From Synergistaceae bacterium (GTDB taxonomy: Bacteria > Synergistota > Synergistia > Synergistales > Aminobacteriaceae): 32,336 nucleotides of DNA. The position numbers and the translations under genes are program-made. How positions within the stretch are numbered: the first letter of the stretch is position 1; every line of letters begins with the position of its first letter. Positions 14,498 through 23,729 of the stretch are shown piece by piece. Where the stretch lies: positions 1 through 32,336 of the forward strand of contig WRNQ01000004.1 in assembly GCA_009776565.1 (NCBI GenBank), given 5' to 3'. The notes below the pieces were generated by a model. That model searched no databases, had not been told where the DNA came from, and saw nothing but the letters and a program-made list of their open reading frames with translations.

Positions 14498-16614
14498 ATC
14501 CGCACCAAACTATTGTCATTATTTTTGGATTTGCCATGAGAAGAGTTCACATGACGAATAAGGACGTCTACATCCCTGGCATTTAGCACGACATTGCCTG
14601 AAGCATTGCCTGAAGCATTGCCTGAGGCATTGCCTGAAGCCCCGCCTCTAAGCAGGCTATAAAAGCCCAGATCCGGAGATAGTTCTACGGTTCTCTCTTC
14701 GCGAGAGTGGTTAAGCAAAAACAAGAATTCCTCCTCTTCCCCAACTCGAATAGCCGCTTCCACCCCTTGGAGCGGAGCAAAAAGAGGCGCTATCTTGTGT
14801 TTTTCCAAATAATAAGCGAAAAATTCGTCCAGGAATTGTTTATCAGGCTTTGATCCAAGATATACTGCGTTTCCCTTTCCCACAATGTTATCGGTAATAC
14901 AAGCCATTCCCGAGTAAAAGTCCTGTTCATATGTCGCAATGACATTTGCGCCTTCTGAGTGAATCAAATCACACATGAAACCGCAGTCGTAGCTTGTCTT
15001 TTTTGCCCATTTCTCAGATAAGCGCATACTGTTTGATTCATCGGGTTTTAAACCGTCTGTTTCCTCAACCCAGAGGCCAAGCAGTTTTCGAAAAGGCGCC
15101 GGATGCCCGCCAAGATAAACGCGGTCGTTTTTGTCCACAAGACCGCTAAAATATGTTGTAATAAAAGTGCCGCCTTCCCGGACAAACATCTCAATTCGCC
15201 CTGCGTCATTTTCGTCCACCATATAGTACATCGGAGCAATTAAAATCTTATAGCCGTTAAGATCATCGTCTCGACAAATCAAATCAACTGGAATGCCAAG
15301 TTCGAAAAATGGGCGGTAGTATTCACGAAGTTCTTGTAAATAATCTATTTTTGGCAGCAATCCAGGAGAGATTTCCAAGCCACATTTGCTCTCCCAATCA
15401 ACAAGGATAGCAACTTTCGCAACGATTCTCGTACCCAGGAAACGATTGCCTAACACGCTAATAATGCGCCCTAGATCTTGGAGCTCGCGTCCAATGCGCG
15501 TATCTCTAAATCCAGCGTGCTGTATGAACGCGCCGTGGAACTTTTCGTAGCCAGAAACAGATTGGCGTATCTGAAAAAACAGCGCGGATTCAGCTCCATG
15601 GGCAATCCCGCTCATTGCGAGGAGTTTTATGGCGCCTGGCCTTTTCAGCGTGAGTGTTCCCTGCCAACTTGCAAGGTTTGGCGACATTTCCATGATTAAG
15701 AAGGGATTGCCGCTGCCAAGACCTCGCATCAGATCAAAGTTGAAGCCATTATGAAAAGCCGGAGTATCCTTGTACGGATAGCAATCAAAGGCCACTATGT
15801 CTAACGCCTTTGAGAGGGTTGCGTAATCAAAGTTGTTGAGTTCGAAATTGTTGGTAACTATAGCCTGGGGAATATGCGCTTTTATCGCAGCTTTTTCACT
15901 TTCAAGTAAACGCTTATAACTGTCTGTCATGAAGCGGTGATAGTCTATAGCAATTGTAGGGTATGCATAGACATTGAACCCTCTGAATTTCAAGTTTTCA
16001 TATACATCGTTGCGCGTAGTTGGGGGTTCAATTTGTTCCCACGAAGAAAAAGCGTGTCCCCAGAAAACGGTTGTCCACTTAACGTTCAGGTTTTCAAGCG
16101 AATCATAGCGCTGCTTTAACCACTCTCGAAATGCAGCGGCGCAGTTTTCACAGTAGCAAAACTCTTCTATCTCATTGCCAAGCTGCCAAAGCAGAATTGG
16201 GCGGTTCATGCAGAACCTTCCAAGCCTATCTGTCACATCTCGGGATTTGCGAAGATACACAGGGCTATTTGGGCAAAAATGAGCTCTACGCCCATACGTT
16301 TCCTTAAGTCCCCTGAAATCAGTGCGAACTGTTTCAGGATACTCTTTTGCGAGCCAAGCAGGTAACGCTGATGTTGGTGTAGCCATTATTACACCTACAT
16401 TGTTATCTTCCAGAAAATCAAGGATTTCCTGCAGTTTTGAAAAATCGTAACAATTTTCCGTTGGCTCAAGAACAGACCAAATATAAACGCCGATTACAAC
16501 GGCATTTATTCCATATAATTTCATCATTTGAACGTCTTCCCGCCATATCTCACGATCCCATTGTTCCGGGAAATAATCGCCGCCAAATAAAATCCCATTG
16601 TAAGATGTAATCAT
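14494..16614 (-). CDS. GH42 beta-galactosidase, cytoplasmic
   Basis: 706 aa from ATG 16614, with AAGGAG 12 nt upstream. It hydrolyses terminal beta-D-galactosides or related glycosides. The N-terminal TIM barrel has FGGDYFPEQW, the acid/base E148 in LWQLGNE, and the nucleophile E309 in LIMEMSP. The zinc-site cysteines C114, C153, C155 and C158 are kept. A trimerisation domain and a small C-terminal beta domain follow. No signal peptide, so the substrate is imported first. The last domain carries an in-frame SGNA x4 insert near residue 658 coded by a 12-bp repeat. It is co-directional with, and 89 bp downstream of, the AraC gene, so it may be transcribed with it. Confidence 0.92.
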   Translation of the reverse strand: MITSYNGILFGGDYFPEQWDREIWREDVQMMKLYGINAVVIGVYIWSVLEPTENCYDFSKLQEILDFLEDNNVGVIMATPTSALPAWLAKEYPETVRTDFRGLKETYGRRAHFCPNSPVYLRKSRDVTDRLGRFCMNRPILLWQLGNEIEEFCYCENCAAAFREWLKQRYDSLENLNVKWTTVFWGHAFSSWEQIEPPTTRNDVYENLKFRGFNVYAYPTIAIDYHRFMTDSYKRLLESEKAAIKAHIPQAIVTNNFELNNFDYATLSKALDIVAFDCYPYKDTPAFHNGFNFDLMRGLGSGNPFLIMEMSPNLASWQGTLTLKRPGAIKLLAMSGIAHGAESALFFQIRQSVSGYEKFHGAFIQHAGFRDTRIGRELQDLGRIISVLGNRFLGTRIVAKVAILVDWESKCGLEISPGLLPKIDYLQELREYYRPFFELGIPVDLICRDDDLNGYKILIAPMYYMVDENDAGRIEMFVREGGTFITTYFSGLVDKNDRVYLGGHPAPFRKLLGLWVEETDGLKPDESNSMRLSEKWAKKTSYDCGFMCDLIHSEGANVIATYEQDFYSGMACITDNIVGKGNAVYLGSKPDKQFLDEFFAYYLEKHKIAPLFAPLQGVEAAIRVGEEEEFLFLLNHSREERTVELSPDLGFYSLLRGGASGNASGNASGNASGNVVLNARDVDVLIRHVNSSHGKSKNNDNSLVRI
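14592..14640 (-). repeat. 12-bp in-frame tandem repeat in the GH42 gene
   Basis: Four copies of CATTGCCTGAAG (one with CTGAGG) coding SGNA units in the C-terminal beta domain. Confidence 0.92.
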
Positions 16615-16703
16615 ATTCAGACATGTCTCCTTCCAGATTTTTATCTGTCATGCAGCGCAGAATTGTTTTGCTGCCTGTGTGCTAAACGCTGATGTCAGTT
16701 TTA

Positions 16704-17438
16704 TCATTGGTTCATAAACTCGGTTGGACTGACTCCTGTTTTTTTCTTAAAAGCCTTTGAAAAGTAGCCACAGTCATAATAACCTGCCATCATACTGATT
16801 TCAGATATTGAATAGTGCAAAAACCTATTGGATTTCAGGAGCTTTTCCGCGTGATTTAACCTGAGATTTGTCAGATAGCTCTGCAGTGTTAATCCTGTTT
16901 CCTTTTTGAATAGCCGTCGAATATGGTCAGAACTGTATTCTTGCGATTCTAGAACTTTGCTGAGCTTCAGCTCCGGGTCTGTGAAGGATTCAATAATTCG
17001 GTTTTTTGTCTTTTCGACAGCCGGATTTCTATACTTAATGTCATATAAGCTGAATAGAATTTGACAGATGGCTTCATATAAAGAGTTTACAACAGCTTTG
17101 TAGTTATTTTCCATCCTGTTATATACATGGATTGCCATCAAAGCCAGAGCTTCAATTTTCTTTTCGGCGTCATCCTGAAAGATTAATACCTCATTGTTTG
17201 AATTTATAAGTGAAAATGACGATGCCTGAATGAAGATATCCCTATATTTGACCCCATATTTTATGTGCCCGGCGCCCGGAGGTAAGCATATGACAGTCCC
17301 TGGTTTGTATTTGCAATATGTGCCATTTATATCCATATGCCCTTCACCCTGCTGATTGATGATAATCTCCCACATATCATGGGTGTGATTAGGACAATAA
17401 GTCAGTTCAGGTGAGAGCCCAATATTTATAACTGCCAT
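16704..17438 (-). CDS. AraC-family regulator with cupin-type N-terminus
   Basis: 244 aa. ATG 17438 is chosen because GGAGAG lies 5 nt upstream; a TTG 11 codons earlier has no ribosome binding site. The N-terminal half has cupin-like sugar-binding features (PNHTHDMWEIIINQQGEG, then PGTVICLPPGAGH). The C-terminal ~100 residues hold two helix-turn-helix motifs, ending in the signature SEISMMAGYYDCGYFSKAFK and GVSPTEF. It lies between the GH42 gene (same strand, downstream) and the divergent catabolic operon, so it very likely controls both in response to a sugar. A candidate operator lies at 17484-17520. Confidence 0.88.
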   Translation of the reverse strand: MAVINIGLSPELTYCPNHTHDMWEIIINQQGEGHMDINGTYCKYKPGTVICLPPGAGHIKYGVKYRDIFIQASSFSLINSNNEVLIFQDDAEKKIEALALMAIHVYNRMENNYKAVVNSLYEAICQILFSLYDIKYRNPAVEKTKNRIIESFTDPELKLSKVLESQEYSSDHIRRLFKKETGLTLQSYLTNLRLNHAEKLLKSNRFLHYSISEISMMAGYYDCGYFSKAFKKKTGVSPTEFMNQ

Positions 17439-17483
17439 AACTTCTCTCCCGGTATGTCGATTAATTACCAATAAATTGCCGAC

Positions 17484-17520
17484 ATTGTACTTATATTTTA
17501 TTGTTTTTTATTAGTACAAT
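17484..17520. promoter_or_regulatory. Candidate operator in the divergent AraC/dehydrogenase promoter region
   Basis: A perfect inverted repeat, ATTGTACT (17484-17491) and AGTACAAT (17513-17520), with half-site centres 29 bp apart. The right half contains a TACAAT that could be the -10 of the operon. It sits in the 118-bp gap between the two divergent starts. Confidence 0.5.
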
Positions 17521-17556
17521 CAATACATAAAATATCCAATTGAAGGGAAGGTTTTT

Positions 17557-18540
17557 ATGAAACATATAATTGCACAAGGTCCCAAAAAAAGCGTCATAGT
17601 AGATGTACCAGAGATAAAGCCAAATGAAGATCAGATTCTCATCAAGCATAAATATGTTGGCGTTTGCATGTCTGAACATTATGCGTGGTCTGTGGCAAAA
17701 CAGGGGGAGGCTTTTGGGCATGAGCCCATGGGCTTGATTGTGGCGTTAGGTAAGAATGTCAGAGGTTTTGCTGTTGGCGATCGCGTAAGTGGTTCGTGGG
17801 GAGGGTCTTTGCCTGGCTCAGGCTGTATGATCGAATACGCTGTCGCTGATCCTCAGACTGATATTGTCGTCAAACTGCCTGATAATGCACGCGACGAAGA
17901 CTTGATATTAGAGCCGCTTGCATGCATGGTCAGTGCGGTAAGTAAGGTGAAATGCCCAATTCCAGGTACAAAAGTGGCGATTGTGGGCGCCGGATATATG
18001 GGATGTGGTGTAAGCAGTTTATTAAAACTGAGAGGCGCAAGTGTTGTAGCGATTGACACACGCAAAGAATCTCTTGAAAACGTAGTCAAATACGGTGGCG
18101 CCGACGAAGTTTATCTTGTTGGGGAAGCCGAAAAGAAATTCCTGAACAATAGTTATCAGGGATTCGATGTTGTTATGGAATGGGCGGAGACTAATGAATC
18201 TTTGGATTTGGCGATAAACCTCACCAAAACTTGTGGGCAACTGTGCGTTGGAGCGTATCACACCGGCGGTAAAAGGCTTATAGACATGCAGCAGCTGAAT
18301 GTCAAGGCAATTGAGTGCCTGAGCGTTCATCCACGGGAATGGGACCTGTTAAGAACCTGCACTCAAAATGCTGCTGATATAATCGCTAACGGAGCATGGA
18401 GGTTTATCAATGTGCCTGTAAAGGTATATCCCATGAGTAAATTTGACTTGGCGCATGAAGAGCTTGAAACAAAATTTGGAAAACATATGAAGGCTATCAT
18501 TGACATGGAAAAAGCAGACGGCGAACCATTCATTGTCTGA
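17557..18540 (+). CDS. Medium-chain zinc dehydrogenase (polyol/sugar dehydrogenase type)
   Basis: 327 aa from ATG 17557, with GAAGG 6 nt upstream. NAD(P)-dependent alcohol/sugar dehydrogenase of the MDR superfamily. Catalytic zinc ligands appear present: C37 (GVCMSEH), H55-E56 (FGHEPMG) and E119 (LILEP). The Rossmann motif is VGAGYMGCG (~143-151). The four-Cys structural zinc lobe is missing, which gives a protein shorter than the usual ~345-350. First gene of the operon; 14 bp separate it from the kinase gene. The substrate cannot be read from sequence. Context suggests oxidation or reduction of a hexose or its glycoside. Confidence 0.85.
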   Translation: MKHIIAQGPKKSVIVDVPEIKPNEDQILIKHKYVGVCMSEHYAWSVAKQGEAFGHEPMGLIVALGKNVRGFAVGDRVSGSWGGSLPGSGCMIEYAVADPQTDIVVKLPDNARDEDLILEPLACMVSAVSKVKCPIPGTKVAIVGAGYMGCGVSSLLKLRGASVVAIDTRKESLENVVKYGGADEVYLVGEAEKKFLNNSYQGFDVVMEWAETNESLDLAINLTKTCGQLCVGAYHTGGKRLIDMQQLNVKAIECLSVHPREWDLLRTCTQNAADIIANGAWRFINVPVKVYPMSKFDLAHEELETKFGKHMKAIIDMEKADGEPFIV

Positions 18541-18554
18541 GGGAGAAAGCTTAT

Positions 18555-19451
18555 ATGATAGCTATTGGAGTGGACATAGGCGGAACATATATAAGAATAG
18601 GATGTGTAGATGAGCGCCATAAACTTTCGAACTTCGTGCAGACGCTGCAGCAAACAGTGCTATATGGGGAATCTCCTGCCAATCTGGCACAGTTTATAGA
18701 CGATTATATTCGGGAGCATGTCGGTGCGGACGATGTTGCCGGCATTTGTGTGGGATTTCCTGCATCTGTCGACAAAAACCGGGCCGTTGTGTTAAACGCG
18801 CCAAATATACAAGGATTTAACGGTGTGGATGCAAAATCTTTATTACAAAAACATTTTGAGGCGCCGGTTATTATAGAAAAAGATGTCAATTTGCTTCTCA
18901 TGCACGACATTTTTAGGTATAACTTGTCTGAAAACGATATTGTTATTGCATGTTATGTGGGTACCGGATTGGGCAATGCAATTATGATAAACGGGGAGTT
19001 GCTTATTGGCCAAAACGGCGTTGCAGGGGAACTCGGGCATATACCTGCCTGGGATTGCGATATTCAATGCTCATGTGGCAAAATTGGATGTGTGGAACCA
19101 CTTGTGGCGGGTAAATACCTGACCTCCATGCAGAAAGAGCTTTTCCCTGAGACAAGTATTGCGGCGCTTTTTGAAAAACATCACAACGACAGTCGTATTG
19201 AAGAGTACATAAGACATTTGGCGTTACCAATCGCAACGGAAATAAATATAATTGATCCGTCTGCTGTAATTTTGGGCGGCGGTGTGATTTCGATGTCTAT
19301 GTTCCCGAAGGAAAAGTTGATAGACGCCATCAGGTTTTATGCAAGAAAGCCCTTGCCTGAAGCAAACTTGAAATTTGTTTTTTCCGATAACAGTCGTGAA
19401 AGTGGCGTTATGGGAGCAGGTATTTATATGTTCAGGCAACTTGAAGAGTAG
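18555..19451 (+). CDS. alsK: ROK-family sugar kinase, allose-kinase-like
   Basis: 298 aa from ATG 18555, after a GGGAG site. ATP-dependent phosphorylation of a hexose at C6. ROK features: DIGGTYIRIG phosphate loop, GTGLG, GELGHIP, the zinc cluster CSCGKIGCVE, and LGGG near the C-terminus. Against E. coli AlsK, recalled from memory, several stretches line up: VGFPASVDK, the KDVNLLL motif where other ROK kinases have xDANxA, VAGELGHIP, and DPSAVILGGGV followed by FP(K/R)E and (R/K)PLP. This points to D-allose or a close analogue rather than glucose. Co-transcribed with the dehydrogenase. Confidence 0.82.
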   Translation: MIAIGVDIGGTYIRIGCVDERHKLSNFVQTLQQTVLYGESPANLAQFIDDYIREHVGADDVAGICVGFPASVDKNRAVVLNAPNIQGFNGVDAKSLLQKHFEAPVIIEKDVNLLLMHDIFRYNLSENDIVIACYVGTGLGNAIMINGELLIGQNGVAGELGHIPAWDCDIQCSCGKIGCVEPLVAGKYLTSMQKELFPETSIAALFEKHHNDSRIEEYIRHLALPIATEINIIDPSAVILGGGVISMSMFPKEKLIDAIRFYARKPLPEANLKFVFSDNSRESGVMGAGIYMFRQLEE

Positions 19452-19535
19452 GTAGAGTATAGAGTAGGTAGAGTATAGAGCAGGTAGAGTATAGAGCAGG
19501 TAAAGTTAGAGTAGATAGAGTTTAAAATAGGTGGA
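19448..19535. repeat. 16-bp degenerate tandem repeat in the operon spacer
   Basis: About five units of the type AGGTAGAGTATAGAGC fill most of the 143-bp gap between the kinase and the next gene, starting at the kinase stop codon. Purine-rich; no hairpin seen. Confidence 0.8.
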
Positions 19536-19594
19536 GTATTGAGCAAGAAGAGTTTCAATGGGATTAGAACCTGTCTGAAGAGAGGGTGGTTATT

Positions 19595-20434
19595 ATGACT
19601 AAAGGTTTAAAGGTTGCTCTACAATTGTACTCAATAAGATATGAGGTAGAAAAAGATTTTGATTCAGCAATAAAAAAGGTCAGGGAAATGGGCTACGATG
19701 GCGTAGAGCTTGCCGGGCTTTTTGGCAATACGCCCCAAGATGTACGCAAAATGATTATGGGCGCTGAACTCGATCCAGTCTCCGCACATGTGCCAATTAC
19801 CGAGCTTGTCAGAGATCCAGCCGGTATAATATCCGATTATAGGCAAATCGGTTGCCAATACATTGCTGTGCCGTGGCTTGACGAACCACGCAGGCCGGGG
19901 CATGAAGACTGGGACAAGACAAAAACCGATATATCGAATATTGTGAAGGAATGCGAAAAGCAAAGTATTACATTGCTCTACCATAATCATGATTTCGAAT
20001 TTGTAAGGACAGGAAAGTCTGAAGAATATGCTTTTGACCAGCTTTATAAAGAAATCCCTGCGTTACAAACCGAAATTGATACATGTTGGGTTAAGATTGC
20101 GGGGGAGGATCCAGCAGCTTATATACGTGAATACAAAAGTCGCGCGCCAATTGTTCACCTTAAGGACTTTATACTGACTGGTGAAAAACCGTCGCAAATG
20201 TATGAGCTTATTGGCGCAGACAAAACCACTGAAGAAGAAGAAAAAGACGGCAAATTTGAATTTCGCCCATTGGGGCACGGCTTGCAGGACATACATGCGC
20301 TCATTGAAGCGGCGGTTTACTCGGGCGCGCGCTGGATTGTTGTGGAACAGGATGAACCAAGTATGGGAAAATCGCCTTTAGAATGCGCGCTTATAAGCAT
20401 GGAGTACTTATTGGAATATGGAGGCGGTATGTAG
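19595..20434 (+). CDS. Sugar phosphate isomerase/epimerase-family TIM barrel (IolE-like), first of two
   Basis: 279 aa from ATG 19595 with GAGGGTGG just upstream; a GTG three codons earlier overlaps that site. It belongs to the AP-endonuclease-2/xylose-isomerase-like TIM barrels, which are metal-dependent isomerases, epimerases, dehydratases or 3-keto-glycoside lyases. Metal-site motifs are visible: LLYHNHDFEF, EIDTCWV, VHLKDF and VVEQDEP, with Glu, Asp, His and Glu in barrel order. No signal peptide. Its place after a dehydrogenase and a hexose kinase suggests C3/C4 sugar chemistry. The exact reaction is unknown, and family names such as inosose dehydratase should not be taken literally. Confidence 0.82.
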   Translation: MTKGLKVALQLYSIRYEVEKDFDSAIKKVREMGYDGVELAGLFGNTPQDVRKMIMGAELDPVSAHVPITELVRDPAGIISDYRQIGCQYIAVPWLDEPRRPGHEDWDKTKTDISNIVKECEKQSITLLYHNHDFEFVRTGKSEEYAFDQLYKEIPALQTEIDTCWVKIAGEDPAAYIREYKSRAPIVHLKDFILTGEKPSQMYELIGADKTTEEEEKDGKFEFRPLGHGLQDIHALIEAAVYSGARWIVVEQDEPSMGKSPLECALISMEYLLEYGGGM

Positions 20435-20488
20435 TGATGTTATGAATCATACAGGCAAAGTAGTTACGGTTAAGGAGTGAAAAATAAT

Positions 20489-21247
20489 ATGAAAATATCT
20501 GTGTGTGTAGACGCTTTATTTAAGGGAAAGGATTTTATTGAAAGTGTGCGGGACTTATACGTTGCAGGTGTCCCTGCATTCGAGTTCTGGAGTTGGTGGG
20601 ATAAAGACCTTCAGTCAATTAAAAATGCCAAAGCTGAAACGGGCATGGAAATAAGCGCGTTTTGCACCAAATTTATAAGCCTTGTGGATAAAAGAGCTCA
20701 TGACAGCTACCTGGATGGCCTGAAGCAATCCCTACAAGCAGCGAATTCATTAGGCTGTAAGCGCCTAATCAGCCAAACCGGATATGACACAGGTTACCCG
20801 CGTGAATATCAACTAAAAACAATGATGAATGGTCTATTAAAATGTCTGCCATATTTGCAGGAAGCAGGGGTTACTTTACTTGTAGAACCGCTAAACTTGC
20901 GCATTGACCACGCCGGTTATTTTCTTTCAACCTCAATTGAAGCGTTTTGGCTAATCGAAAGCATAAACAGCCCATATATAAAAGTATTGTTTGACATATA
21001 TCATCAGCAGGTCACAGAGGGAAATATAATAAACAATATTACGGAAAACATAGATAAAATTGGTCATTTTCACGCAGCGGGTTTACCGGGACGCGCCGAG
21101 CTTTTTAACGGCGAATTGAATTATCAGGAAATCTGCCGTTCAATTGACGAAACTGGTTATAATGGCTATTTGGGCCTGGAGTATTTTCCAAAAAAAGATG
21201 TTATCAACGGTATAAAAAACGTACTTGCATATATGCTGGAAATATAA
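20489..21247 (+). CDS. Hydroxypyruvate-isomerase-like TIM barrel, second of two
   Basis: 252 aa from ATG 20489, with AAGGAG 11 nt upstream. A GTG at 20477 overlaps that site. It belongs to the Hyi/xylose-isomerase-like family: the metal ligands correspond to E133 (LLVEPLN), D169 (VLFDIYHQ), H195 (HFHAAG) and E231 (LGLEYFP), and the HFHAAGLPGRAELFNGELNY stretch is typical of Hyi homologues. Hyi proper interconverts hydroxypyruvate and tartronate semialdehyde. In this operon an isomerase or epimerase role on a hexose derivative is more likely. It shares only the fold with the preceding gene and is not a recent duplicate. Confidence 0.82.
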   Translation: MKISVCVDALFKGKDFIESVRDLYVAGVPAFEFWSWWDKDLQSIKNAKAETGMEISAFCTKFISLVDKRAHDSYLDGLKQSLQAANSLGCKRLISQTGYDTGYPREYQLKTMMNGLLKCLPYLQEAGVTLLVEPLNLRIDHAGYFLSTSIEAFWLIESINSPYIKVLFDIYHQQVTEGNIINNITENIDKIGHFHAAGLPGRAELFNGELNYQEICRSIDETGYNGYLGLEYFPKKDVINGIKNVLAYMLEI

Positions 21248-21378
21248 AAATGACAATGATATAATAATCCAGTGGTTGGCATAGCACTCATAGCATTCAA
21301 AACACGAGTTATCATTAGGTTTTGGGATTATCAAATGATAAAAAAATAGAAAAAGAAAAGAAAAGGAGCTAGAATGTT

Positions 21379-22740
21379 ATGAAAAAAATTGAATTTAGAA
21401 GTATTTTAGCCTCGGCATGCGCAGTATTTATTCTGATGGGCGCACTGTCAGGATGTACGCAAACTCAGTCGGGGAGCGAAGCGACAACGCAGGCCGTCAC
21501 AACAACCGCGGACGCACAAACACCGGCGACTGAATCAGCGAACAGTGGTCCATCCGGTACGATAACCATTTGGAGTTGGGAAGACGAAGCTATTGCGGAG
21601 GCTGCCACACAGTTTAACGTTAAATACCCGAATGTTAAGATCGAGTATACGCCTGTCGGGTCCGCTGAGTATCTCCAAAAGCTCCAAACCGCGCTTTCAT
21701 CGGGCACAGACTTACCGGATGTAGCGTCGTTGGAGATTGACTCCAGAGGCAGGCTATTTACGCTTGATTGCTGGGAAAACCTCGAAAGTGAAGATTATGG
21801 CTTTGACAAGTCTCTGATTTTGGATTATCTTATACCGCTAAATACCAATGATAAGGGTGAATTTGTTGGTATTGACTGGCAGGTCTGTGTAGCAGGCATT
21901 GCCTATAAACGCGATCTTGCCCGGGAGCATTTTGGTACGGATGATCATGAGGAACTCGGCAAGATTCTCTCCAACTGGGATGCGTATGTAACTGAAGGGA
22001 TCAGGATAAAAGACGCTACGGGCGGTAAGGTAAAGATGTTTGCGGGCTTAGGCGACATAAACCGCATCGTCTTCAACCAGGTTACAAACCCTATCATTAC
22101 AGACAATAAAATCGAAATGAGCGCGTTTAAAAACCTATTTGAAATCCAGGCTATGTTACGCGATGCTGGAGTCGTTGGTCAGCTTGATATCTGGTCTCCT
22201 GCATGGAGCGCGTCGTTTGGCGACAGTGAGCATATCTTCTATCCCTGCTCGACCCCGATACCGTACTTTATAATCGAACAAAACGCGCCGGAGACAAGAG
22301 GGAACTGGGGTATGATTGTGCCTCCCAACGGCGGCTTTAACTGGGGTGGATTATCTCTGGCCATCTCGAAAACATCTAATAACAAGCAAGCTGCATGGGC
22401 GTTTATCGAGTGGTTACTGCTTTCCGATGAAGGGGTGAAGTTCAACGATGAGGTTACCCAATACCCTACGCCTCTGAAAGCAAAATACGATGATCCTGCA
22501 TATGTCTCCGCTCCCAGTGAGTTTTTTGGAGGTCAGGATCTCAAAGATATGTTTTTCAATGTACTTATGCCCTCTATGAAGGTTCGCCCGCTAACTATTT
22601 ATGACCCTGGGCTTTGGGATATTGTCGGCCTCGAAACCGCGGACCTAAAAAGCAATCCAAACTTGACCGCTGAACAAGCCCTGGAAAAGGCTATAGCTGA
22701 AGTAGGCAGTAAAATGCCAGAGCTTGAGATAATACAATAG
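21379..22740 (+). CDS. ABC transporter sugar-binding lipoprotein (family 1, CUT1)
   Basis: 453 aa from ATG 21379 (GGAG 10 nt upstream). Extracellular receptor of the importer. A signal peptide ends in lipobox LSGC (lipidated C26), followed by a Thr/Ala/Ser-rich tether (~27-58) and a type-1 solute-binding fold (ITIWSWEDEAIAEAATQFN ... YPNVKIEYTPVGS). The C-terminal half has the usual NNKQAAWAFIEWLLLSDEG segment. It is followed by its two permeases. The ligand is probably an oligosaccharide or glycoside that the GH78 and GH42 enzymes can degrade inside the cell. Confidence 0.92.
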   Translation: MKKIEFRSILASACAVFILMGALSGCTQTQSGSEATTQAVTTTADAQTPATESANSGPSGTITIWSWEDEAIAEAATQFNVKYPNVKIEYTPVGSAEYLQKLQTALSSGTDLPDVASLEIDSRGRLFTLDCWENLESEDYGFDKSLILDYLIPLNTNDKGEFVGIDWQVCVAGIAYKRDLAREHFGTDDHEELGKILSNWDAYVTEGIRIKDATGGKVKMFAGLGDINRIVFNQVTNPIITDNKIEMSAFKNLFEIQAMLRDAGVVGQLDIWSPAWSASFGDSEHIFYPCSTPIPYFIIEQNAPETRGNWGMIVPPNGGFNWGGLSLAISKTSNNKQAAWAFIEWLLLSDEGVKFNDEVTQYPTPLKAKYDDPAYVSAPSEFFGGQDLKDMFFNVLMPSMKVRPLTIYDPGLWDIVGLETADLKSNPNLTAEQALEKAIAEVGSKMPELEIIQ

Positions 22741-22796
22741 TGTTTAGACTCAGATAAAAAGGCGGTTCCGGTCTGTTTATAAATGAGGGATCTGAT

Positions 22797-23729
22797 ATGG
22801 GTAAAAAAAGTCACCTTAACAGAAGTGCGTATTCATTTATTATACCTTTTTTTATTATCTATTTTATGTTCAATTTTTTTCCTGTCGCATACTCCCTGTT
22901 TTTGAGTTTTACTGAATGGGACGGGTTGCATGAAATCAAATTTGTAGGGCTTGATAATTATATCCGTTTATTTACAAGTGATCCATATTTTTTAAAATCT
23001 ATCGGCAATACTCTCATTTTAATGCTCGAATATATCCCACTCTCAGTTGTTTTGGGACTACTTCTTGCAAACGCCCTTTCTAGTGTCTATGTTAAGGGAA
23101 AGCGTTTCTTTCAGGTGGTTAACTATTTTCCGTACATTGTAACGCCTGTTGCGGTCGGATTAATATTCCTTATCCTATTTGAAGTAAGTTCAGGCGCCAT
23201 TAACAGGATCCTTATTACAACAGGGGTTCTGGAAAGAGGTATAGATTGGTTGAATAGAGCCGTTTATGCGCGTATAGTCGTGGGGATAATGCTTGTCTGG
23301 AAAAACTTTGGCTACTGCATGATGCTGTACATAGCTGGGATTGCGGCTATATCAACGGAGATATATGAGGCGGGTCGCATTGACGGGGCAAACGCGAGGC
23401 AACTTTTCTTCCATATTACACTACCACAGTTAAAACCCATTACGCTGTTTGTGACTACTATCAGTATAATCAACGGTTTTCAATTGTTCGATGAAGTAAA
23501 GATTCTTTTTGGCGGATTAACGGTTGGCATGGCTACAATTGGAGGGCCTGACCGTAGCGTTTTGACCGCAGTTTGGAATCTTTATGATACAGCTTTTGGC
23601 TTTACTGGAGGAACCCAGCGTTTAGGGTATGGTTCGGCGGTAGCATACGGGATGTTTCTCTTTATCATGCTTGCCGCTGTTATCAACTTTAACGTAAACC
23701 ATAAGGAGGCCCTTAACGATAATGAATAA
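22797..23729 (+). CDS. ABC sugar permease, MalF/UgpA type
   Basis: 310 aa from ATG 22797 (GAGGG 7 nt upstream). Integral membrane subunit with six apparent helices. The N-terminal helix is SFIIPFFIIYFMFNFFPVAY, and the coupling-loop motif EAAxxDGA appears as EAGRIDGANARQLFFHITLP. It overlaps the next gene by 8 bp, typical of translational coupling. With its partner it forms the CUT1 channel. No ATPase gene is present, so a shared MsmX-type ATPase encoded elsewhere is expected. Confidence 0.92.
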   Translation: MGKKSHLNRSAYSFIIPFFIIYFMFNFFPVAYSLFLSFTEWDGLHEIKFVGLDNYIRLFTSDPYFLKSIGNTLILMLEYIPLSVVLGLLLANALSSVYVKGKRFFQVVNYFPYIVTPVAVGLIFLILFEVSSGAINRILITTGVLERGIDWLNRAVYARIVVGIMLVWKNFGYCMMLYIAGIAAISTEIYEAGRIDGANARQLFFHITLPQLKPITLFVTTISIINGFQLFDEVKILFGGLTVGMATIGGPDRSVLTAVWNLYDTAFGFTGGTQRLGYGSAVAYGMFLFIMLAAVINFNVNHKEALNDNE

